A DNA stretch of 12,721 nt. It comes from an uncultured Selenomonadales bacterium (GTDB taxonomy: Bacteria; Bacillota; Negativicutes; Selenomonadales; Selenomonadaceae). This document shows positions 1-5,667 of the stretch, piece after piece. Every line of letters starts with the position of its first letter. The stretch's first letter is position 1. A model generated the notes under the pieces. That model did not search any database and had not been told where the DNA came from. It was given only the letters and a program-made list of their open reading frames with translations. Both the position numbers and the translations under genes were made by a program. The stretch spans positions 1 to 12,721 of the forward strand of contig CAMVIO010000035.1 in the NCBI GenBank assembly GCA_947167555.1, given 5' to 3'.

Positions 1-900
1 GTGGTTTCAATGGATTTCATGAGCCAAGTGGTGCAGCAGCTTATCAACGGCGTTTCCCTCGGGAGCATTTACGCGCTGATCGCCCTCGGCTATACGATGG
101 TTTACGGTATCATCAAGCTGATCAATTTCGCTCATGGCGATATCTACATGGTGGGCGCTTATATCGGTTTTTTTGCGGTGGCGCAGGCGGGGCTAGGCAT
201 TTTCCCCGCGCTTGTCATTTCGATGGTGGTGACGGGGCTGATCGGCTGCCTTGTCGAGCGCGTCGCCTATAAGCCGCTTCGGCATGCGCCGCGAATCTCG
301 CTCTTGATTACCGCCATCGGCGTTTCCTTTTTCCTCGAATACACGAGCATGCTGTTCGTCTCGCCGACGCCGCGGACCTTCCCGGAGGTCTTTGATTCCA
401 GCGTCGCGTTCCATATCGGGGACTTTATCGTGAACGGACAGCAGGTCCTGATTTTCGCGATTACCTTCGTGCTGACGGTGCTGTTGACTTATATTGTGCA
501 GAAAACGAAAATAGGAAAGGCCATGCGTGCGGTTTCCTTCGACACGGAAACGGCGCAGCTGATGGGCATTGACGCGGACCGGGTCATCGGCGCGACCTTC
601 GGTATCGGCTCAGCGCTGGCGGCGGCGGGCGGTGTGCTCGTCGGCGTCTATTACAATTCCATCGATCCGCTGATGGGCATTATGCCGGGGCTCAAGGCTT
701 TCGTCGCGGCGGTGCTCGGCGGGATAGGCAGCCTGCCCGGCGCGGTGGTCGGCGGGCTGATCCTCGGCGTCATCGAGGCCTTCGTTTCGGGTTTTTTGTC
801 TTCGACATTCCGCGACGCGGCGGCCTTCGCAATACTGATTCTCGTCCTGCTTTTCCGTCCCAGCGGCATTTTCGGCCGGGACGCGCAGGAGAAGGTGTGA
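1..900 (+). CDS. livH: Branched-chain amino-acid ABC transporter permease LivH
   Basis: First of two membrane subunits of a HAAT-family importer that, with LivM, forms the channel for leucine, isoleucine and valine. The 299-aa product is nearly all hydrophobic helices with short polar loops and carries the family's N-terminal signature NGVSLGSIYALIALGYTMVYG (about residues 16-36) followed by INFAHGD. The C-terminal half has the conserved permease stretch with GLKAFVAAVLGGIGSLPGA. Length fits the family (about 290-310 aa). The reading frame is open from base 1, a GTG; ATG codons at 10 and 19 are alternative starts, and the true start could lie before the window. The gene precedes livM by 9 bases. 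No binding-protein gene (livJ/livK) is seen, so it may be upstream. Specificity is inferred: related permeases also serve urea and amide importers. Confidence 0.9.
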   Translation: MVSMDFMSQVVQQLINGVSLGSIYALIALGYTMVYGIIKLINFAHGDIYMVGAYIGFFAVAQAGLGIFPALVISMVVTGLIGCLVERVAYKPLRHAPRISLLITAIGVSFFLEYTSMLFVSPTPRTFPEVFDSSVAFHIGDFIVNGQQVLIFAITFVLTVLLTYIVQKTKIGKAMRAVSFDTETAQLMGIDADRVIGATFGIGSALAAAGGVLVGVYYNSIDPLMGIMPGLKAFVAAVLGGIGSLPGAVVGGLILGVIEAFVSGFLSSTFRDAAAFAILILVLLFRPSGIFGRDAQEKV

Positions 901-909
901 GGTGAGAGC

Positions 910-1863
910 ATGAACGCATTGCAAAAACGGGACGCCGTCATGCTCCTTCTCGGGCTTGTGATTTTCGCCGTCCTTTACGGGCTGATGGAAGCGGGCGTGA
1001 TCGGTTCGTTCTGGAAGCTGAACATCTTGATTATCGGCGTCAATATCATCATGGCGGCGAGCCTGAACCTGATCAACGGCTACACGGGGCAGTTCTCCCT
1101 CGGCCACGCGGGCTTCATGGCCGTCGGCGCGTATGTGTCGGTGGTGCTGACCGCGAATCTTCATGTGCCGTTCCTCGTGGCGCTGCTGGCGGGAGGCGCG
1201 GCGGCGGGAGCACTCGGCTGCCTGATTGGTCTTCCGACGCTGCGGCTCTCCGGCGACTATCTGGCGATTGCGACGCTCGGGCTTTCGGAGATCATCCGCA
1301 TCGTGCTGATGAATATCCAGTACGTCGGCGGCGCGGCAGGCTTTTCCGGCATTCCGCATCTGACAACGTTTCCCTGGGTCTTCTTCTCGATGCTCGCGAC
1401 GCTTTTTGTCATCAAGAATTTCGTGAACTCCACGCATGGGCGCGCCTGCATCGCGATTCGCGAGAATGAGATCGCGGCGGAGGCGATGGGCGTCAACACG
1501 ACGAAATACAAAGTCATGGCCTTCACCATCGGCGCGGCTTTCGCCGGCGTCGCGGGCGGTCTCTTCGCCCATATTTTCTATATCATCACTCCTCTCTCGT
1601 TTACCTTTATGCAGTCCTTCAATTATCTGATCATGGTGGTACTGGGCGGCCTCGGCTCGATCACCGGCGCCATCGCGGGCGCTTTCGTCGTCACGTTCAT
1701 CTCGGCGATCCTCGCGGATTGGCCGGAGTACCGCATGATTATTTACGCGCTGGCGCTGATTCTGCTGATGTTTTATCGCCCGCAGGGGCTTTTCGGCTAT
1801 ATGGAGATCACGAGCCTCGCGCCCTTCAAGCGTTTCGGGAAAGGGGGGAAGAGCGATGGCTGA
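910..1863 (+). CDS. livM: Branched-chain amino-acid ABC transporter permease LivM
   Basis: Second membrane subunit, pairing with LivH. The 317-aa product is a polytopic protein with the LivM signature NLINGYTGQFSLGHAGFMAVG (about residues 53-73), the conserved LPTLRLSGDYLAIATLGLSE segment (near 109-128), then a cytoplasmic loop with HGRACIAIRENEIAAEAMG that is expected to touch the ATPases. The segment after that, ending LGGLGSITGAI, mirrors LivH. The ATG at 910 sits just after an AGGTGA ribosome site. The 3' end overlaps livG by 8 bases, indicating one operon with translational coupling. Both family signatures are intact and the length is normal. Confidence 0.92.
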   Translation: MNALQKRDAVMLLLGLVIFAVLYGLMEAGVIGSFWKLNILIIGVNIIMAASLNLINGYTGQFSLGHAGFMAVGAYVSVVLTANLHVPFLVALLAGGAAAGALGCLIGLPTLRLSGDYLAIATLGLSEIIRIVLMNIQYVGGAAGFSGIPHLTTFPWVFFSMLATLFVIKNFVNSTHGRACIAIRENEIAAEAMGVNTTKYKVMAFTIGAAFAGVAGGLFAHIFYIITPLSFTFMQSFNYLIMVVLGGLGSITGAIAGAFVVTFISAILADWPEYRMIIYALALILLMFYRPQGLFGYMEITSLAPFKRFGKGGKSDG

Positions 1864-2626
1864 ACCGCTGTTCAAAGCCACGAACGTCGTCGAGATGTTC
1901 GGCGGCCTCAAGGCCGTTTCCGATTTCAATATGTATATCGACCGCGGCGAGCTGATCGGCCTGATCGGCCCCAACGGCGCCGGCAAGACCACCGCCTTCA
2001 ACCTGTTCACCGGCGTCTATCAGCCCACCAGCGGCCATATCGAGTTCGAGGGCGACAGCCTCGTGGGGTTGAAGCCGTACCAGATTACCCAGCGCGGCAT
2101 AGCGCGCACGTTCCAGAACATCCGGCTCTTCTCTGAGCTTTCGGTGCTGGACAACGTGAAGATCGCCTGCCATCAGCATGTGAAATACGGGTTGGCCGAA
2201 GCGATCTTCCGCGTCGGGCGGTATTTTTCCGAGGAGGAAGAGGTCGTCACGGAAAGCATGCGCCTGCTGAAAATCTTCAAGCTTGACGACAAGGCGGAGG
2301 AGACCGCGAAAAATCTGCCTTACGGCGCCCAGCGTCGGCTGGAAATCGCCCGCGCGTTGGCGGCGCAGCCGAAGCTGTTATTGCTGGATGAGCCTGCGGC
2401 GGGCATGAACCCGCAGGAGACGCAGGAGCTGATGGACATGATCCGCTGGATCCGCGACCAGTTCTCGCTGACGATCCTTTTGATCGAGCATGATATGAGC
2501 CTCGTCATGGGAATCTGCGAGCGCATCTATGTGCTCGAATACGGGCAGATTATCGCCAAAGGCACGCCGGAGGAAATCCAGAAAAATCCGGAGGTCATTC
2601 GCGCGTATCTGGGAGGTGAAGCTTGA
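1856..2626 (+). CDS. livG: Branched-chain amino-acid ABC transporter ATP-binding protein LivG
   Basis: One of two cytoplasmic ATPases powering the importer. In the 256-aa product the Walker A is GPNGAGKTT (residues 38-46), the Q-loop glutamine is Q87 in RTFQNIRLF, the signature is LPYGAQRRLEIARAL (154-168), Walker B is LLLLDEP (174-180) and the switch histidine is H212 in IEHDM. The LPYG form of the signature, in place of LSGG, is usual for LivG and is not a defect. Every catalytic residue is present. The C-terminus ends with the short family tail (NPEVIRAYLGGEA). Its start overlaps the livM end, and its stop overlaps the livF ATG in a TGATG arrangement. Confidence 0.94.
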   Translation: MAEPLFKATNVVEMFGGLKAVSDFNMYIDRGELIGLIGPNGAGKTTAFNLFTGVYQPTSGHIEFEGDSLVGLKPYQITQRGIARTFQNIRLFSELSVLDNVKIACHQHVKYGLAEAIFRVGRYFSEEEEVVTESMRLLKIFKLDDKAEETAKNLPYGAQRRLEIARALAAQPKLLLLDEPAAGMNPQETQELMDMIRWIRDQFSLTILLIEHDMSLVMGICERIYVLEYGQIIAKGTPEEIQKNPEVIRAYLGGEA

Positions 2627-3339
2627 TGGCGGATATGCTGGAAATCAAGGATATTCATGTATATTACGGCGCGATCCACGCCATCAAGGGCGTGAGTCTC
2701 ACCGTTCGTCAGGGCGAGATCGTGACGCTGATCGGCTCCAACGGCGCAGGAAAGTCCACGACGCTTCGCACCGTCTCCGGCCTTCTGAAACCGAAGGAAG
2801 GCGACATCCTGTTTGAGGGCGAATCCATCGCGGGACGACCGGCGCAGTCCATCGTCAAGCTGGGCATTTCGCAGGTTCCTGAAGGGCGGCGCATTTTCGC
2901 GAACATGACCGTCATGGAAAACTTGGAGCTCGGAGCTTTTACGCGGGATGACTCCGACGGCATCGAGGCCGACATGAAAATGGTTTTCGAGCGTTTCCCT
3001 CGTCTCCTGGAGCGCAAGGAACAGGCGGCGGGAACATTGTCCGGTGGCGAGCAGCAGATGCTGGCGATGGGCCGCGCGCTGATGAGCCGCCCGCGGCTGC
3101 TGCTTCTTGACGAGCCGTCGATGGGACTCGCTCCGCTTCTGATCCGCGAGATATTCAACATCATCGTGGACATCAACAAGACGGGAACCACGGTGCTTCT
3201 CGTCGAGCAGAACGCGAACATGGCGCTCTCCATCGCGCACCGCGCCTATGTCCTCGAGACGGGGCGCATCGCACTCTCCGGCGACGCGAAAGAGCTCGCC
3301 GCCAGCGAGGAAGTGCGTAAGGCGTACCTCGGCGGATAA
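2626..3339 (+). CDS. livF: Branched-chain amino-acid ABC transporter ATP-binding protein LivF
   Basis: Second ATPase of the importer. I chose the ATG at 2626 (237 aa) over the TTG at 2623 because GGGAGGTGA at 2611-2619 is well spaced for 2626. Residue positions from that start: Walker A GSNGAGKST 37-45, then VPEGRRIF near 84-91, signature LSGGEQQMLAMGRAL 138-152, Walker B LLLLDEP 158-164. The switch position is glutamine (VEQN, 193-196), the usual LivF form. The final residues VRKAYLGG match the family. The stop is followed by a 132-base intergenic region with no clear terminator, so the liv transcript may extend into the next gene. Confidence 0.94.
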   Translation: MADMLEIKDIHVYYGAIHAIKGVSLTVRQGEIVTLIGSNGAGKSTTLRTVSGLLKPKEGDILFEGESIAGRPAQSIVKLGISQVPEGRRIFANMTVMENLELGAFTRDDSDGIEADMKMVFERFPRLLERKEQAAGTLSGGEQQMLAMGRALMSRPRLLLLDEPSMGLAPLLIREIFNIIVDINKTGTTVLLVEQNANMALSIAHRAYVLETGRIALSGDAKELAASEEVRKAYLGG

Positions 3340-3471
3340 AGTGATACCTAAAATTTTCCGTGTCAAGAAGGATTTTTTTCGCCGCATAGCGAATACTTCC
3401 TTTTGGAATTTCAAAAAATCGCTTTTTTGTATAGATAGAACCGCACGGACAAACGAAGGAGGAAATGTACT

Positions 3472-4122
3472 ATGTTTGTAGCCGATCGAATGACCCGAAA
3501 TCCCATTTCCATCAAACCGGAAGACAAGGTAGATACCGCAGCGGCGCTGCTGAAGGAGCACAAGATTCGCCGCTTGCCCGTTGTGGATAACGGCAAGCTC
3601 GTAGGCATCGTCACGGACAAGGACCTGATGCGCGTGTCGCCGTCGGCGGCCACCACGCTTTCCCGCTATGAGATCAATTCGCTCTTGGCGAAAATCTCCA
3701 TCCGCGAGATCATGAGCGACAAGGTCATATCCGTCAACGAGAACGCGCCGATCGAGGAAGCGGCCCTCTTGATGTCGATGAACAAGATCGGCGGCGTGCC
3801 GGTGGTCACCGACGTGGGCACCGTGGTGGGCGTAATCACCGAGACGGATATCTTCAACTCGCTCGTCGAGATCATGGGTCTTTCCGAGGGCAAGGACCGC
3901 ATCACCATCGAGGTTGACAACAAGGTCGGCGTCGTCAAGGACATCGCGGGCATATTCTCGGACGCGGGCTTCAACATCGACAGCTTCGTCACCTGCAAGA
4001 AGGATATGGGCAAGTATGACATCATCGTCCGCGGCGACTTCATGAACGACGAGGCGCTGGCGCAGGAACTGGAGAGCCACGGCTACCATGTGATCCACTC
4101 GGGCCGCATCGGGCAGCAATAA
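3472..4122 (+). CDS. CBS-CBS-ACT domain protein (AcuB-like regulator)
   Basis: A 216-aa soluble protein with two CBS domains (about residues 7-55 and 81-130; each has the MT/MS start and a GIVTDKDL or GVITETDI end) followed by an ACT domain (about 142-211). CBS pairs usually bind adenosine nucleotides; ACT domains usually bind amino acids. This architecture is that of AcuB-type proteins, named for acetoin use in Bacillus, but that name should not be carried over as a function here. Its position just after a branched-chain amino-acid importer suggests an amino-acid-responsive regulatory role; that is inference. A strong AAGGAGG (3456-3462) sits 9 bases before the ATG. A possible -10 TATAGA at 3430-3435 lacks a well-spaced -35, so it could be read from livF or from a weak promoter. 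A hairpin terminator follows. Confidence 0.88.
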   Translation: MFVADRMTRNPISIKPEDKVDTAAALLKEHKIRRLPVVDNGKLVGIVTDKDLMRVSPSAATTLSRYEINSLLAKISIREIMSDKVISVNENAPIEEAALLMSMNKIGGVPVVTDVGTVVGVITETDIFNSLVEIMGLSEGKDRITIEVDNKVGVVKDIAGIFSDAGFNIDSFVTCKKDMGKYDIIVRGDFMNDEALAQELESHGYHVIHSGRIGQQ

Positions 4123-4144
4123 AACACGACAAACAAGACGAAAG

Positions 4145-4184
4145 AGCGGCGAAGCGCAAAAATCATTTGCAACGCTTCGCCGCT
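4145..4184 (+). terminator. Hairpin terminator after the CBS-ACT gene
   Basis: A perfect 12-bp inverted repeat (AGCGGCGAAGCG at 4145-4156 and its complement at 4173-4184), 22 bases after the CBS-ACT stop. A smaller inner pairing GCAAA/TTTGC is possible in the loop. The tail TTGTGTT is poor in consecutive T, so termination may be partial. The A-rich stretch before the hairpin is compatible with a terminator. The 3' half overlaps the tRNA-Ser promoter. Confidence 0.6.
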
Positions 4185-4195
4185 TGTGTTATACT
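4167..4195 (+). promoter_or_regulatory. Sigma-70-type promoter of tRNA-Ser
   Basis: TTGCAA (4167-4172) and TATACT (4190-4195) are separated by exactly 17 bases, and the -10 lies 13 bases before the tRNA's first base. The -35 is in the loop and the spacer covers the whole 3' arm of the preceding terminator hairpin. Confidence 0.72.
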
Positions 4196-4208
4196 ATAGC
4201 CTGTCACT

Positions 4209-4297
<89 letters not shown>

Positions 4298-4307
4298 GAA
4301 AAAGCAG

Positions 4308-4341
4308 GGCTTCCGAGCATTGCGCTCGGAAGCCTTTTTTT
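4308..4341 (+). terminator. Intrinsic terminator of tRNA-Ser
   Basis: A perfect 11-bp stem, GGCTTCCGAGC (4308-4318) with GCTCGGAAGCC (4324-4334), loop ATTGC, followed by seven T (4335-4341). It starts 11 bases after the tRNA CCA: a textbook Rho-independent terminator. Confidence 0.92.
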
Positions 4342-4409
4342 ACATCTCTCTTTGCATTTTAGTGAATTAAATAAGAACTCCATAAGAATTTTTGGGGCGA
4401 TTTTGCAAC

Positions 4410-4464
4410 AAAAAAGGCTTCGAGCAGTTGACATGCCACTGGCATGTCAACTCCCCGAAGCCTT
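4410..4464 (-). terminator. Intrinsic terminator of tRNA-Arg (long two-part hairpin)
   Basis: Read on the minus strand, an outer 9-bp stem (AAGGCTTCG 4414-4422 with CGAAGCCTT 4456-4464) encloses, across a 3-base internal loop, a further 12-13-bp perfect stem (AGTTGACATGCC 4426-4437 with its complement 4441-4452). The T run on the minus strand is A4410-4415 on the plus strand. It begins 11 bases beyond the tRNA-Arg 3' end. The long inner palindrome is unusual for a simple terminator. It may also weakly stop plus-strand transcription (GATTTT follows). Confidence 0.8.
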
Positions 4465-4475
4465 GATTTTACTGA

Positions 4476-4553
4476 TGGTGACCTGGGAGGGACTCGAACC
4501 CCCGACCCTTTGGTTCGTAGCCAAATACTCTAATCCAGCTGAGCTACCAGGCC
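4476..4553 (-). tRNA. tRNA-Arg (anticodon ACG)
   Basis: A 78-base tRNA on the minus strand with encoded CCA (complement of TGG 4476-4478). The acceptor GGCCTGG pairs with CCAGGTC with one G-U pair. The anticodon stem TTTGG/CCAAA encloses CTACGAA with ACG (complement of 4516-4518), which reads CGU, CGC and CGA after A34-to-inosine editing. The T loop TTCGAGT and D arm AGCTCAGCTGGATTAGAGT are standard. It converges on tRNA-Ser. Confidence 0.96.
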
Positions 4554-4581
4554 ATGACCGCTTGCGCAATCAACGCATATT

Positions 4582-4610
4582 ATAATAGCACGCGAAAAAG
4601 TGAGTGTCAA
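4582..4610 (-). promoter_or_regulatory. Near-consensus promoter of tRNA-Arg
   Basis: On the minus strand a perfect TTGACA (complement of 4605-4610) is followed by a 17-base spacer and TATTAT (complement of 4582-4587), preceded by TGC, an extended -10 form. The -35 starts only 14 bases past the stop codon of the upstream minus-strand gene, and no terminator separates them. Confidence 0.85.
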
Positions 4611-4623
4611 CGATTTTTTGAAA

Positions 4624-4884
4624 TTAATAGACGTGGTATTCCTTCCATGGGATTTGATCGACGCGGATGGATTTCAGGAATTCCACGATGTCCTTGCGTC
4701 CGAAGTAGTGCGGGGTGCCGTTGGCGTCCTGCGACATCAGGATGATCGGCATATTGGGAAAGAAATAGGAAATCTCCTGCCGGAAGGCTGTGGCGCGCGC
4801 CGTGTATTGCGTGACGAAGGGCTTGACGGAGATGATGGCAAAGGTCACGCCTTGCTCGATGATGACTGCCCCGTGAATGGTCAT
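4624..4884 (-). CDS. Hypothetical protein, 86 aa, function unknown
   Basis: I do not recognise this family. The 86-aa product begins MTIHGAVIIEQGVTFAIISV, continues with a segment containing NMPIILMSQD and NGTPHYFGRKDIVEFLKSI, and ends KEYHVY. It has no signal peptide or clear membrane helix; the mix of beta-like hydrophobic runs and one amphipathic helix suggests a small soluble folded protein. The start at 4884 is preceded by AGAGGAG with good spacing; an ATG at 4902 would absorb that ribosome site and is unlikely. An extended -10 promoter lies about 30 bases upstream. It is divergent from the LysM gene across a 192-base region. No terminator is seen before the tRNA-Arg promoter, so it may read into that tRNA. 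The ribosome site, promoter and ORF together make a real gene likely. Confidence 0.7.
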   Translation of the reverse strand: MTIHGAVIIEQGVTFAIISVKPFVTQYTARATAFRQEISYFFPNMPIILMSQDANGTPHYFGRKDIVEFLKSIRVDQIPWKEYHVY

Positions 4885-4914
4885 ACGGATTCTCCTCTGC
4901 AAAAATTATCATAT

Positions 4915-4923
4915 ATTATACCA
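4915..4923 (-). promoter_or_regulatory. Extended -10 promoter of the 86-aa gene
   Basis: On the minus strand TGG-TATAAT (complement of 4915-4923) is a perfect -10 with the extended TGn motif. No good -35 lies 16-18 bases upstream (the region is T-rich only). It lies about 31 bases before the chosen start codon. Confidence 0.6.
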
Positions 4924-4980
4924 CATTTTGGAATCAAATAAAAAGAAACGAATTTTTGCAAAAAATATGTTCCAAAACTA

Positions 4981-5009
4981 TTGACAAAACAAATTTTCGA
5001 TACTAATAT
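4981..5009 (+). promoter_or_regulatory. Promoter of the LysM gene
   Basis: A perfect -35 TTGACA (4981-4986), a 17-base spacer and TAATAT (5004-5009) in an AT-rich region. The expected transcription start (about 5016) falls within the first of three GAAC-type repeats. Confidence 0.82.
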
Positions 5010-5011
5010 AA

Positions 5012-5056
5012 GAACAGAAGTTTTAAGAACGTAAATTCTTGGAACAAAAATTTGTA
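5012..5056 (+). promoter_or_regulatory. Three phased 15-bp GAAC repeats; candidate LexA-like operator array
   Basis: GAAC occurs at 5012, 5027 and 5042, exactly 15 bases apart; the units share roughly GAACnnAAnTTnT. Unit 1 is GAAC-AGAA-GTTT and unit 2 GAAC-GTAA-ATTC, each one base from the Gram-positive LexA core GAAC-N4-GTTC; unit 3 (GAAC-AAAA-ATTT) is weaker. The array starts 3 bases after the -10, where a repressor would block transcription. The operator role is inference from position and similarity. Confidence 0.45.
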
Positions 5057-5076
5057 ATCGTTGACAGGGGATGAGG

Positions 5077-5397
5077 ATGATGAGGAAGCGGAAGAAAAAG
5101 ACGGGAAAACGACTGGCTCGTTTGCTGTTGATTGTTCTGGTTGCGGCAATGGTCTCGCCGTTCCATTTGGGGAACGGGTATCTCCGGAGCAACGATTTTG
5201 CAACGGTACAGGTAGCGAGGAAAGACAATGTCTGGACGATTGCCTCACGGTATACGGCGAAATCGGAGGATGTAGATGAGCTGGTGGAGGCGATCATCGA
5301 GGTCAACGGCCTTCCGGCGGACGGATCGCTTCGCGCGGGGCAAAGTCTGCGCGTGCCCATCCTGAAGGATCGGTTGCCAAAACTGGCGGAAAAATAA
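5077..5397 (+). CDS. Small membrane-anchored LysM-domain protein
   Basis: A 106-aa protein with a very basic N-terminus (RKRKKKTGKR), one hydrophobic helix (about residues 13-29) and one extracytoplasmic LysM domain (about 43-96: VQVARKDNVWTIASRY, then a helix, VNGLPADGSLRAGQSLRVPI). LysM binds N-acetylglucosamine polymers such as peptidoglycan. Size and layout resemble YneA, the LexA-controlled division inhibitor of Bacillus; the candidate operators upstream strengthen that comparison, but no lexA is adjacent and other small LysM proteins share the layout. Start choice: ATGs at 5071, 5077 and 5080; AGGGG (5066-5070) touches 5071 but is 6 bases from 5077, so I use 5077. No terminator follows; readthrough would enter the palindromic repeats before rimP. 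Confidence 0.8.
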   Translation: MMRKRKKKTGKRLARLLLIVLVAAMVSPFHLGNGYLRSNDFATVQVARKDNVWTIASRYTAKSEDVDELVEAIIEVNGLPADGSLRAGQSLRVPILKDRLPKLAEK

Positions 5398-5425
5398 CGG
5401 GGAATAACTCGTGAATAAATTTGCT

Positions 5426-5483
5426 TCGTGAAAATGCCGTAAAGGAGAGTTTGTCCTTGACAAACTCTGAACTAAGGCATTAT
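5426..5483 (+). repeat. Palindromic promoter-bearing element, copy 1
   Basis: A 58-base unit matching copy 2 (offset 79 bases) at 46 of 58 positions. Inner stem AGAGTTTGTC (5446-5455) with GACAAACTCT (5459-5468) around CTT, then a largely unpaired interval, then an outer stem AATGCC (5433-5438) with GGCATT (5476-5481). Its 3' half contains a -35 at 5457. Confidence 0.85.
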
Positions 5484-5486
5484 CAC
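5457..5486 (+). promoter_or_regulatory. Possible upstream promoter P1 of the rimP operon
   Basis: TTGACA (5457-5462), 18-base spacer, TATCAC (5481-5486). The -35 is perfect and the -10 weak. It sits in copy 1 in the same position as the stronger promoter in copy 2. Confidence 0.45.
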
Positions 5487-5504
5487 TTGGCGGAAAAATC
5501 CTCC

Positions 5505-5562
5505 TCGTGGAAATGCCACAGAGCCGAGTTTGTCCTTGACAAATTCGGCTCTGTGGCATTAT
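5505..5562 (+). repeat. Palindromic promoter-bearing element, copy 2
   Basis: The second 58-base unit. Its inverted repeat is almost perfect: AATGCC plus ACAGAGCCGAGTTTGTC (5512-5534) pairs with 5538-5560 around CTT, about 23 pairs with one G-T. Where it differs from copy 1 the two arms have mostly changed together, so pairing is kept. It ends in a separate 12-base palindrome GCATTATAATGC (5556-5567). Confidence 0.88.
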
Positions 5563-5565
5563 AAT
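5536..5565 (+). promoter_or_regulatory. Main promoter P2 of the rimP-nusA-infB operon
   Basis: TTGACA (5536-5541), 18-base spacer, TATAAT (5560-5565): both hexamers perfect. The start would be near 5572, giving a leader of about 95 bases before rimP. The -35 begins in the 3-base centre of the copy 2 palindrome and the spacer is its 3' arm. Confidence 0.8.
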
Positions 5566-5594
5566 GCTTTAAGATTATGAGAAGATGTTGACTA

Positions 5595-5620
5595 AAAGAG
5601 TGGGTGTGAGCCCACTCTTT
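5595..5620 (+). ncRNA. Leader hairpin before rimP
   Basis: A perfect 10-bp stem, AAAGAGTGGG (5595-5604) with CCCACTCTTT (5611-5620), loop TGTGAG. It lies about 23 bases after the expected transcription start and 47 before rimP. The tail (ACTCTTATGT) is not a strong T run, so it could be an attenuator, an mRNA stabiliser or a protein-binding leader. I recall similar GAGTGGG/CCCACTC hairpins before rimP in other Firmicutes but could not verify this. Confidence 0.6.
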
Positions 5621-5667
5621 ACTCTTATGTGCATGACGGAAAAGAACCGGCAAGAGGGGGAATGCGT

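Noticed and set aside
610..2010. Minus-strand open frame of 466 codons opposite livH/livM
   Set aside because: Covers three overlapping, clearly functional liv genes; charge-rich composition without motifs; shadow frame.
3340..3471. Riboswitch or terminator in the livF to CBS-ACT gap
   Set aside because: Only a 4-bp TTCC/GGAA hairpin and scattered A/T runs are visible; no known aptamer pattern and no GC stem with a T tail.
2527..4119. Minus-strand open frame of 530 codons opposite livF and the CBS-ACT gene
   Set aside because: It spans two well-supported plus-strand genes and their intergenic region, shows no recognisable domain, and has the His/Asp/Arg-rich look of an antisense shadow.
4607..4912. 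Minus-strand open frame of 101 codons in another frame over the 86-aa gene
   Set aside because: Arg/His-rich shadow; its start has no ribosome site, while the AGAGGAG fits the 86-aa frame.
5426..5562. The two 58-base repeats as a minimal CRISPR array
   Set aside because: Only two copies, just 79% identical, with promoter hexamers inside and no cas genes; the 21-base interval is too short for a spacer.
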